Origin: Lachnospiraceae bacterium
GTDB taxonomy: Bacteria; Bacillota; Clostridia; Lachnospirales; Lachnospiraceae
Length of the DNA: 5,397 nt
Reading direction: 5' to 3'
Assembly: GCA_014804185.1 (NCBI GenBank)
Contig: JAAVAG010000111.1
Coordinates: 1-5,397 of the forward strand
Below the pieces are notes generated by a model, which worked only from the letters and a program-made list of their open reading frames with translations, made no database searches and had not been told where the DNA came from. The translations under genes and the position numbers were made by a program. Positions 1 to 4,253 of the stretch are shown here, one piece after another (position 1 is the stretch's first letter; each line of letters starts with the position of its first letter).

Positions 1-162
1 GAAGAGGGAAAGAAACTGAAAGCTACGGTCTGGCCGGAACCTTTTTGTTTCCAGGTGACGCCGGAGGAGAAAAAGACGGGAAAGGAGTTTCCGTTTTCTG
101 AGGAGGGTGTGGAGGAGGCCGTGGAGTGGATGAACGCCCTGCTCCTTGCGGAGCAGGGCTAA
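1..162 (+). CDS. 3' end of an unrecognised protein gene (partial)
   Basis: Frame 1 is open from the first base to a TAA at 160-162 and gives the last 53 residues of a protein that starts outside the window. The fragment is soluble-looking and charged. It has a short hydrophobic/aromatic stretch (ATVWPEPFCF, about residues 8-17 of the fragment), then a Lys/Glu-rich segment and a helical, acidic C-terminus ending ALLLAEQG. There is no membrane segment and no catalytic motif I can name. I do not recognise the family and assign no function. The gene runs toward sigG on the other strand, with only 11 bases between the two stop codons. Its last codons form a perfect hairpin, described separately. 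The open frame right to the edge and its clean stop before the convergent neighbour support a real gene, but no start or ribosome binding site can be seen. Confidence 0.6.
   Translation, partial: EEGKKLKATVWPEPFCFQVTPEEKKTGKEFPFSEEGVEEAVEWMNALLLAEQG
136..159. terminator. GC-rich hairpin between convergent genes (possible bidirectional terminator without U-tract)
   Basis: The arms GCCCTGCTCC (136-145) and GGAGCAGGGC (150-159) pair perfectly over 10 bp around a TTGC loop. The hairpin ends 1 base before the last base pair of the upstream gene's stop codon and 14 bases beyond the sigG stop on the other strand, where a shared terminator would be expected. Neither strand has a T-run after the stem, so it is not a textbook intrinsic terminator. 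It may act as a pause or 3'-end-protecting structure, or termination may need a factor. The stem also encodes the last residues of the upstream protein. Confidence 0.45.
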
Positions 163-173
163 GTCTGCGGCGG

Positions 174-953
174 TCAGGCCGTCAGATAGGCGCGCATGGT
201 GCGCAGCGCATTCTTTTCCAGCCGGGAGACCTGGGCCTGGGAGATACCGATCATTTCGGCTACTTCCATCTGGGTCTTACCCTCGAAAAAACGGAGCGTG
301 ATAATCTCATGCTCTCTTGTATTCAACTTTTTCATTGCTTCACTGAGGGAGAGATGCTCGATCCAGTTCTCTTCCTTATTTTTTTTGTCACTGATCTGAT
401 CCATCACATACAGGGTATCCCCGCCGTCCGTATAGATCGGTTCATACAGACTCATCGGACTCTGGATGGCGTCCAGAGCGTAGGTGATATTTTCTACGGG
501 AATACCGATCTCGGATGAAATTTCTTCCATGGTCGGCTCCCTGGAATTTTTCCGGGTCAGGGATTCCTTGGCGTAGATTGCCTTATATGCGGTATCTTTC
601 AGAGAGCGGGATACCCGGATGGAATTATTGTCCCGCAGAAAACGGCGTATCTCGCCGATGATCATCGGCACGGCGTATGTGGAAAATTTGACGTTCAGTG
701 AAGAGTCAAAGTTATCAATTGCCTTGATCAGGCCGATGCAGCCGATCTGAAAGAGATCGTCCACATTTTCCGCGCTGGAGGAGAAACGTTTGATAATGCT
801 GAGCACCAGCCGGAGATTCCCTTCGATATACTGCTGGCGTGCCCGCTGATCGCCGTCTTCAATGCGGGAAAAGAGCGCTTCCTTTTCCGAGGAATCCAAA
901 AGAGGCAGTTTGGATGTGTTGACGCCGCAGATTTCTACTTTACCTTGTGCCAT
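174..953 (-). CDS. sigG: RNA polymerase sporulation sigma factor SigG (sigma-G)
   Basis: This is the late forespore-specific sigma factor. It directs core RNA polymerase to genes for spore DNA protection, the cortex and germination. The protein is 259 residues; from memory the Bacillus subtilis protein is about 260. It opens with the near-invariant KVEICGVNTSKLP signature (residues 5-17). Region 2 covers about residues 46-109, including DDLFQIGCIGL, the -10-recognition stretch KFSTYAVPMIIGEIRR and the end FLRDNN. Region 3 follows (IRVSRSLKD from 112). Region 4 begins about 210, with the -35-binding helix-turn-helix near 228-247 (TQMEVAEMIGISQAQVSRLE). I chose the ATG at 951-953 because the conserved N-terminus begins there. 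The frame can be extended to an ATG at 1031, but those 26 residues match nothing in the family and cross the gene's own promoter. The best Shine-Dalgarno sequence is 15 bases away, which predicts weak translation. In B. subtilis sigG lies just downstream of spoIIGA-sigE on the same strand. Here it stands alone and is divergent from the next sporulation gene. The identification is firm. Confidence 0.97.
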   Translation of the reverse strand: MAQGKVEICGVNTSKLPLLDSSEKEALFSRIEDGDQRARQQYIEGNLRLVLSIIKRFSSSAENVDDLFQIGCIGLIKAIDNFDSSLNVKFSTYAVPMIIGEIRRFLRDNNSIRVSRSLKDTAYKAIYAKESLTRKNSREPTMEEISSEIGIPVENITYALDAIQSPMSLYEPIYTDGGDTLYVMDQISDKKNKEENWIEHLSLSEAMKKLNTREHEIITLRFFEGKTQMEVAEMIGISQAQVSRLEKNALRTMRAYLTA

Positions 954-968
954 ACTGCTATAACCATG

Positions 969-975
969 CCTTTCC
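969..975 (-). promoter_or_regulatory. Poorly spaced Shine-Dalgarno of sigG
   Basis: The minus strand reads GGAAAGG here, 15 bases upstream of the sigG ATG at 953, whereas 5-9 bases is usual. No better purine-rich site lies closer. All the other complete genes in the window have GGAGG-, AGGAG- or AAAGG-like sites at 6-10 bases, so sigG is the exception. This suggests deliberately weak translation. It is also known in B. subtilis that sigG expression is kept low until forespore engulfment is complete. Confidence 0.5.
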
Positions 976-988
976 GTAAGATAAAAAG

Positions 989-1017
989 TAGTATTTACAA
1001 AGTGAAAAAATCTATTC
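989..1017 (-). promoter_or_regulatory. Forespore-type (sigma-F/sigma-G) promoter of sigG
   Basis: Reading the minus strand, GAATA (1017-1013) is followed by exactly 17 bases and then AATACTA (995-989). The known sigma-G consensus is GHATR, 17-18 bases, CATNHTA. The -35 box fits fully and the -10 box fits at all but its first base. Sigma-F recognises an overlapping consensus. Transcription would start near 982, giving a leader of about 30 bases to the ATG at 953. This agrees with sigG being first read by sigma-F and then autoregulated by sigma-G, as known in Bacillus. It also rules out the ATG at 1031 as the start for this transcript. Confidence 0.7.
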
Positions 1018-1024
1018 GTATGCG

Positions 1025-1054
1025 GTGGCATAAATTTGCCGCGACGCGTATAAT
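1025..1054 (+). promoter_or_regulatory. Probable sigma-A-type promoter of the YlmC/YmxH-family gene
   Basis: A perfect TATAAT (1049-1054) lies 28 bases before the ATG at 1082. The best -35 partner is GTGGCA (1025-1030), with 4 of 6 matches to TTGACA and an 18-base spacer. Because the gene belongs to a sporulation family, a mother-cell sigma-E reading was considered. In that reading GCATA (1028-1032) pairs with CGTATAAT (1047-1054), but the 14-base spacing is short for that factor. The -10 box is the firm part. Confidence 0.5.
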
Positions 1055-1081
1055 AGAGAGAGAGAATGCAGGAGAATCCAT

Positions 1082-1318
1082 ATGCTCTTTTCCGAATTAA
1101 AATGCAAAAGCGTAATCAATATCAGGGACTGTAAATGTCTGGGAAAGGTTTCGGATCTGGAGTTTGACGAGTGCAGCGGATGCATTCATAAGATCATTGT
1201 TCCAAAGGGAAACAAGTTCTGTAATATCTTTAAAGTGGAATCCGACTATGTGATTCCGTATCGCGATATCAAGCAGATCGGACCGGACATTATTCTGGTG
1301 GATATCTGTATTTCGTGA
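1082..1318 (+). CDS. YlmC/YmxH-family sporulation protein (PRC-barrel-like)
   Basis: This is a 78-residue protein of the YlmC/YmxH family, small PRC-barrel-like proteins conserved in endospore formers and usually annotated as sporulation proteins. No biochemical activity is established that I know of. The family pattern is visible as an N-terminal CKSVINIRDCKCLGKVSDLEFD (broken here as CKSVINIRDC, then KCLGKVSDLEFD; residues 8-29), a central CSGCIHKIIVP (31-41), YVIPYRDIKQIGPDIILV (56-73) and an end rich in beta strand. There is no signal peptide or membrane segment. It is cysteine-rich, with seven Cys in 78 residues, including CxC (17/19) and CxxC (31/34). The start is fixed by AGGAGA (1070-1075), 6 bases from the ATG. 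It is divergent from sigG, with a promoter of its own, and nrdR starts 57 bases after its stop. Its neighbours (sigG, nrdR) match clostridial gene neighbourhoods as I know them. The family assignment is from sequence pattern and is good; the exact orthologue (ylmC or ymxH) is not decided. Confidence 0.88.
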   Translation: MLFSELKCKSVINIRDCKCLGKVSDLEFDECSGCIHKIIVPKGNKFCNIFKVESDYVIPYRDIKQIGPDIILVDICIS

Positions 1319-1319
1319 G

Positions 1320-1348
1320 TTGACATAAGTTTTTCTGTACAATATAAT
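1320..1348 (+). promoter_or_regulatory. Perfect-consensus sigma-A promoter of the nrdR-yqeG-aroEKQ run
   Basis: TTGACA (1320-1325), a 17-base spacer and TATAAT (1343-1348) match the vegetative consensus at all twelve positions with ideal spacing. The -35 box begins 1 base after the TGA of the preceding gene (1316-1318). Transcription should start near 1355, about 20 bases before the nrdR ATG. An imperfect dyad (TTTTTC 1330-1335 and GAAAAA 1349-1354) brackets the -10 box and could be an operator. No terminator separates this promoter from aroQ. Confidence 0.88.
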
Positions 1349-1375
1349 GAAAAAAACCGTACGGGAGGTATACGC

Positions 1376-1834
1376 ATGAAATGTCCTTTTTGTGGCCATG
1401 AAAATACGAGAGTCATTGATTCCAGACCGGCAGAAGACAACAATTCCATTCGCCGCAGAAGGGTTTGCGATGAGTGTGAAAAGCGTTTTACTACTTATGA
1501 GAAAGTGGAGACCATCCCCCTGATTATTATGAAAAAGGACGACACCAGGCAGGCGTATGACCGCTCCAAAATTGAGGCGGGCGTGCTGCGAGCGTGCTAT
1601 AAACGTCCGGTAAGCGCCGACCAGATCACGCAGCTTGTGAACGAGGTGGAGACGGAAATCTTCAACATGGAGGAAAAGGAAATTTCAAGCAGGGTCATAG
1701 GGGAACTTGTGATGAACAAACTCAAGGAGCTGGAGGCGGTGGCTTATGTCCGTTTTGCCTCTGTTTACCGGGAGTTTAAGGACATCAATACGTTTATGGA
1801 TGAGCTGAAAAACGTACTGGAAGAGAAAGGGTGA
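1376..1834 (+). CDS. nrdR: Transcriptional repressor NrdR
   Basis: NrdR is a nucleotide-sensing repressor that binds NrdR boxes upstream of ribonucleotide reductase operons, matching deoxynucleotide supply to demand. The 152-residue protein is of usual family length. It begins MKCPFCGHENTRVIDSRP, whose Cys3/Cys6 pair joins Cys31/Cys34 (RRRRVCDEC) to make the zinc ribbon that binds DNA. The rest, about residues 46-136, is the ATP-cone domain that binds ATP or dATP. It opens at PLIIMKKDDTRQAYDRSKI and contains the conserved late segment AYVRFASVYREFKDI. The start is set by GGGAGG (1363-1368), 7 bases before the ATG. It is the first gene after the strong promoter at 1320, and yqeG follows after 7 bases. 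No nrd reductase gene lies in the window, so it acts in trans. Clostridial genomes often carry nrdR beside sporulation genes such as sigG. Identification is firm. Confidence 0.97.
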   Translation: MKCPFCGHENTRVIDSRPAEDNNSIRRRRVCDECEKRFTTYEKVETIPLIIMKKDDTRQAYDRSKIEAGVLRACYKRPVSADQITQLVNEVETEIFNMEEKEISSRVIGELVMNKLKELEAVAYVRFASVYREFKDINTFMDELKNVLEEKG

Positions 1835-1841
1835 ACGAGAT

Positions 1842-2348
1842 ATGTTAAAGCGTTTTTACCCGGATCATGATGTGGAATCGGCATATGAGATCAACTATGA
1901 AAAACTGTATCGCGACGGATACAGGGGCGTGATCTTTGATATAGACAATACACTGGTTCCACATGGAGCGCCTGCGGATGAACGGGCGGCCAGGCTGTTT
2001 CAGCGGCTCCGGGGAATCGGATACCGGACGCTGCTTCTGTCCAACAATAAGGAACCGAGGGTGCGCTCTTTCAGCGACGAAGTGGAATCACAGTATATTT
2101 ACAGGGCCGGTAAGCCGAAACGCAGCGGCTACGAGAGGGCCATGGAGAAAATGCATACCACGCCGGAAAATACTCTGTTTGTGGGGGATCAGCTTTTTAC
2201 TGATGTATGGGGGGCAAAAAAAGCCGGAATAAAAACTTTTCTGGTAAAACCCATCCACCCGAAAGAAGAGATCCAGATCGTGTTGAAACGGATTCTGGAG
2301 AAGATTGTACTGCATTTTTACAGAAGACAGAAAGGAGCGCCGAATTGA
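1842..2348 (+). CDS. yqeG: YqeG-family HAD phosphatase (class IIIA)
   Basis: This is a 168-residue HAD-superfamily phosphatase of the YqeG type. The family is related to yeast Gep4 and has been linked to phosphatidylglycerophosphate phosphatase activity in Firmicutes; the substrate here is inferred. All HAD motifs are present. Motif I is FDIDNTL (nucleophile Asp33, acid/base Asp35), motif II LLLSNN (Ser67), motif III AGKPKR (Lys91) and motif IV GDQLFTDVWGA (Asp116, Asp121). The N-terminus MLKRFYPDH is typical of the family. No cap domain is inserted. The C-terminal helix (about 145-165) is amphipathic and basic, which would suit contact with an anionic membrane, though that is inference. The ribosome site AAAGG lies within the end of nrdR, 10 bases from the start plus overlap with the nrdR stop. 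The stop TGA overlaps the aroE TTG start. In B. subtilis yqeG and aroE are separated by the GTPase gene yqeH, which is absent here. Confidence 0.93.
   Translation: MLKRFYPDHDVESAYEINYEKLYRDGYRGVIFDIDNTLVPHGAPADERAARLFQRLRGIGYRTLLLSNNKEPRVRSFSDEVESQYIYRAGKPKRSGYERAMEKMHTTPENTLFVGDQLFTDVWGAKKAGIKTFLVKPIHPKEEIQIVLKRILEKIVLHFYRRQKGAPN
2331..2337 (+). promoter_or_regulatory. Ribosome binding site that fixes the aroE TTG start
   Basis: AAAGGAG lies 7 bases before the TTG at 2345-2347, inside the 3' end of yqeG. This ideal spacing, together with conserved AroE sequence beginning nine residues later, selects the TTG over the in-frame ATG at 2207. A start at 2207 would overlap yqeG by 142 bases and add 46 unrelated residues. 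Confidence 0.8.
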
Positions 2349-3241
2349 CAGACGGAAAAACAAAGACCTACGGCCTGCTGGGAAATCCGGTGGAACATAC
2401 GTTGTCACCGGCCATACATAACACGCTGGCGGAAATGCTGGGGATCAATATGACTTACCTTCCGTTTCTGGTGGACAGAGGAAGTGTAGGGGAAGCGGTC
2501 AGGGGCGCTTATGCGCTTCATATGCCGGGGCTGAATGTGACGGTTCCCTACAAGAGCGAGGTGATACCTTATCTGGTGGAGACGGATCCCGTTGCGCAGC
2601 GCATCGGCGCCGTGAACACACTGGTTCGCACGGACGGGGGATATAAGGGCTATAATACGGACATGCCCGGATTGTACCGCGCGATGAGAAGCGACGGTGT
2701 AAGGATTGAAGGGGAGAGCGTCATTGTGCTGGGAGCCGGCGGCGCCGCGAGAGCAGTGGCCGCGCTCCTGGAGGAAAAAGGAGCAGAGGAGATCCTGATC
2801 CTGAACCGCACACCGGAGAGAGCGGAGGGGATTGCGGAGGATATCAATTCCCGTGCAGAAAAAAAACTGGCAAAGGCTTTGCCGCTGGATGCGGCCGGCT
2901 GCCTGCCGGAGAGGAAATATCTGGCGATACAGACAACAAACGTGGGGCTGCATCCCCGCGATGAGGATGTGCTCATTTCGGACAAAGCATTTTACCGATG
3001 CGTCCACACCGGGTATGACCTTATCTTTAATCCGGCTAAGACAGGCTTTATGCGCCTGGTGGAGGAGCATGGCGGAAAGGCGTATAACGGTTTGAAGATG
3101 CTGCTTTATCAGGGGATTATCGCCTTTGAACTGTGGAATGAATTGCAGATACCCGAGAAAACGGCGGATCGGGTATATGAGATGCTGCTGGCGCTGAGCG
3201 GCGGGACAGAGGAGGCTCGGGAATGCAGAATGTCATACTGA
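2345..3241 (+). CDS. aroE: Shikimate dehydrogenase (NADP+) AroE
   Basis: AroE reduces 3-dehydroshikimate to shikimate with NADPH, the fourth step of aromatic amino-acid precursor synthesis. Counting from the TTG start the protein has 298 residues, somewhat longer than the roughly 270 of many relatives. The shikimate site is seen in GLLGNPVEHTLSPAIHN (residues 10-26; Thr19 and Ser21 replace the usual Ser-x-Ser). It continues with NVTVPYK (catalytic Lys70), GAVNTL (Asn91) and GYNTD (Asp106). The Rossmann dinucleotide loop is VLGAGGAARA (128-137), and NRTPERA (154-160) is the NADP-specific 2'-phosphate motif. The C-terminal GLKMLLYQGIIAFELW closes the active site as in the family. The alternative start TTG is supported by AAAGGAG at 7 bases. 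Its TTGA overlaps the yqeG stop, and the gene's own 3' end overlaps aroK by 19 bases, so translation is probably coupled on both sides. Firm identification. Confidence 0.96.
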   Translation: MTDGKTKTYGLLGNPVEHTLSPAIHNTLAEMLGINMTYLPFLVDRGSVGEAVRGAYALHMPGLNVTVPYKSEVIPYLVETDPVAQRIGAVNTLVRTDGGYKGYNTDMPGLYRAMRSDGVRIEGESVIVLGAGGAARAVAALLEEKGAEEILILNRTPERAEGIAEDINSRAEKKLAKALPLDAAGCLPERKYLAIQTTNVGLHPRDEDVLISDKAFYRCVHTGYDLIFNPAKTGFMRLVEEHGGKAYNGLKMLLYQGIIAFELWNELQIPEKTADRVYEMLLALSGGTEEARECRMSY

Positions 3242-3732
3242 TCGGATTTATGGGCTGCGGAAAGTCTACAGTGGGCATCCGCCTGTCCTACAGGCTGAAA
3301 AGGACACTGGAGGACACGGACAAGAGAATCGAGCGGGAGCAGGGCAAAACTGTGAGCGATATTTTTGCGCAGCAGGGTGAGGAGAGTTTCCGCGAGATGG
3401 AGACACAGCTGCTGCGGCGGATGGGAAAAGAACCTGCGGTAAGGATCATCGCTACCGGGGGAGGGCTGCCAGTGCGGAAAGAAAACAGGGTGCTTCTTGG
3501 GCGGCTGGGACAGGTGTTTTATCTGCGGGCAAAGCCGGAGACCATCTATGAGAGACTGAAAAATGACACAACACGACCTCTGCTGCGTGGGGAAGATCCG
3601 CTGGGGAAGATAAAAAAGCTTATGAGAGAGAGAGACGGAGCCTATGAGGCGGCAGCGGATGTGATTGTGGATGTAGACGGAATGGAACTGGAGCAAGTTG
3701 TACAAAAGATAGCGGAGGCTGTGACGCCATGA
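3223..3732 (+). CDS. aroK: Shikimate kinase AroK
   Basis: Shikimate kinase phosphorylates shikimate at the 3-hydroxyl using ATP, the step after AroE. It is a cytoplasmic P-loop (NMP-kinase-like) enzyme of 169 residues, normal for the family. The Walker A loop is GFMGCGKST (residues 8-16). The shikimate-binding Asp pair is in LEDTDKRIE (Asp31, Asp33). Arg57 in EESFREME and the ATGGGLP loop (77-83) complete the substrate pocket. The lid arginine is Arg118 in TTRPLL, followed by a further conserved Arg137 in RERDGAYE. The start lies inside aroE (19-base overlap, different frame), with GGAGG (3211-3215) 7 bases upstream. The TGA stop overlaps the ATG of a possible 8-codon ORF that leads into aroQ. 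The gene order aroE-aroK-aroQ places three successive shikimate enzymes on one transcript. Firm identification. Confidence 0.96.
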   Translation: MQNVILIGFMGCGKSTVGIRLSYRLKRTLEDTDKRIEREQGKTVSDIFAQQGEESFREMETQLLRRMGKEPAVRIIATGGGLPVRKENRVLLGRLGQVFYLRAKPETIYERLKNDTTRPLLRGEDPLGKIKKLMRERDGAYEAAADVIVDVDGMELEQVVQKIAEAVTP

Positions 3733-3755
3733 CGGCGGGATGGAGATTATTATGA
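3729..3755 (+). other. Possible 8-codon ORF bridging aroK and aroQ
   Basis: An ATG at 3729 overlaps the aroK stop (ATGA) and opens a frame encoding MTAGWRLL that ends in a TGA at 3753-3755. That TGA in turn overlaps the aroQ ATG (again ATGA). GGAGG at 3714-3718 sits 10 bases before the mini-ORF start, so ribosomes could load on it. It could pass terminating ribosomes from aroK to aroQ. It may equally be chance: frames of this length are common, and nothing shows it is translated. Confidence 0.2.
3742..3745 (+). promoter_or_regulatory. Ribosome binding site that decides the aroQ start
   Basis: GGAG here is 6 bases from the ATG at 3752. The earlier in-frame ATG at 3740 overlaps this site and has no usable site of its own at proper spacing. 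The protein from 3752 begins MKILVINGPN, the usual AroQ N-terminus, so 3752 is preferred. Confidence 0.65.
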
Positions 3756-4186
3756 AAATTCTGGTGATTAACGGGCCAAACATTAATTTTCTGGGAATCA
3801 GAGAAAAGAGTGTGTACGGAAAAGAGGATTATGATTATCTGCTGAATCTCATCGCGGAGAAAGGAAAAGAAACAGGATGTTCCATTGAAGTGTTTCAGAG
3901 CAACCACGAGGGAGCCATTATAGACCGGCTCCAGGACGCCTATTTTGACGGGACAGAGGGGATTGTCATCAATCCGGGGGCATACACACATTACAGTTAT
4001 GCCATCCGGGATGCCCTTGCCAGTATTACGGTGCCCAAGATAGAGGTGCATATTTCGGATATTACGAAGAGAGAAGAATTCCGCCGGGTGTCTGTGACGG
4101 CGCCTGTCTGCGACGGGCAGATCTACGGACAGGGACTGAACGGATATCTTTTGGCCATCGATAAAATTTTGCAAAAAAACAGTTGA
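3752..4186 (+). CDS. aroQ: Type II 3-dehydroquinate dehydratase AroQ
   Basis: AroQ removes water from 3-dehydroquinate to give 3-dehydroshikimate, the substrate of AroE two genes upstream. Type II enzymes are small, form dodecamers and use an enolate mechanism rather than the lysine Schiff base of type I. The protein is 144 residues from the chosen start, the usual length. MKILVINGPNINFLGIRE (1-18) carries the conserved Asn10 and lid Arg17. The catalytic Tyr22 is in SVYG. FQSNHEGAIID (48-58), INPGAYTHYSYAIRDAL (73-89; Asn74) and EVHISDI (98-104; catalytic His100) follow. EEFRR and the GQIYGQGLNGY end complete the fold. An ATG at 3740 would add four residues, but the ribosome site and family N-terminus favour 3752. 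The gap from the aroK stop is 19 bases. The efp promoter -35 overlaps its stop codon. Firm identification; the start is nearly certain. Confidence 0.95.
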   Translation: MKILVINGPNINFLGIREKSVYGKEDYDYLLNLIAEKGKETGCSIEVFQSNHEGAIIDRLQDAYFDGTEGIVINPGAYTHYSYAIRDALASITVPKIEVHISDITKREEFRRVSVTAPVCDGQIYGQGLNGYLLAIDKILQKNS

Positions 4187-4211
4187 AAAATGGGAATACA
4201 TAGTATACACT
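4183..4211 (+). promoter_or_regulatory. Putative promoter of efp
   Basis: TTGAAA (4183-4188) overlaps the aroQ stop and is followed after 17 bases by TACACT (4206-4211). An alternative -10, TATACA (4204-4209), would need a short 15-base spacer. The 67-base aroQ-efp gap is the longest gap within the nrdR-to-efp run, is AT-rich and has no terminator. efp is therefore probably read both from here and by read-through. The -35 is good and the -10 moderate. Confidence 0.45.
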
Positions 4212-4253
4212 TAACATTGAATTGCAACGTAAAGATTTAGGAGGAAACAGAAT

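Noticed and set aside
126..518. 130-residue plus-strand frame overlapping sigG
   Set aside because: It lies antisense to the conserved region 3-4 coding sequence of sigG, has no ribosome binding site and resembles no protein family. It is a shadow frame.
1054..1065. GA-repeat (agagagagaga) before the YlmC/YmxH-family gene as a phase-variable tract
   Set aside because: It is short, lies in the leader upstream of the ribosome site, and no second copy or coding-frame effect is visible.
2207..2344. 46-residue N-terminal extension of AroE
   Set aside because: It overlaps the conserved C-terminal part of yqeG in another frame, is not AroE-like, and a better start with an ideal ribosome site exists at 2345.
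2405..3070. 221-residue minus-strand frame
   Set aside because: It is the reverse of aroE, whose motifs are complete. The frame has no promoter or ribosome site and a composition typical of antisense GC-rich codons.
3109..3783. 224-residue minus-strand frame, and a similar one at 3620-4210
   Set aside because: They lie antisense to aroK and aroQ and show no family motif. Length alone does not support them.
4203..4208. GTATAC palindrome upstream of efp as an operator
   Set aside because: Six bases of palindrome in an AT-rich promoter region occur easily by chance, and there are no flanking symmetric bases.
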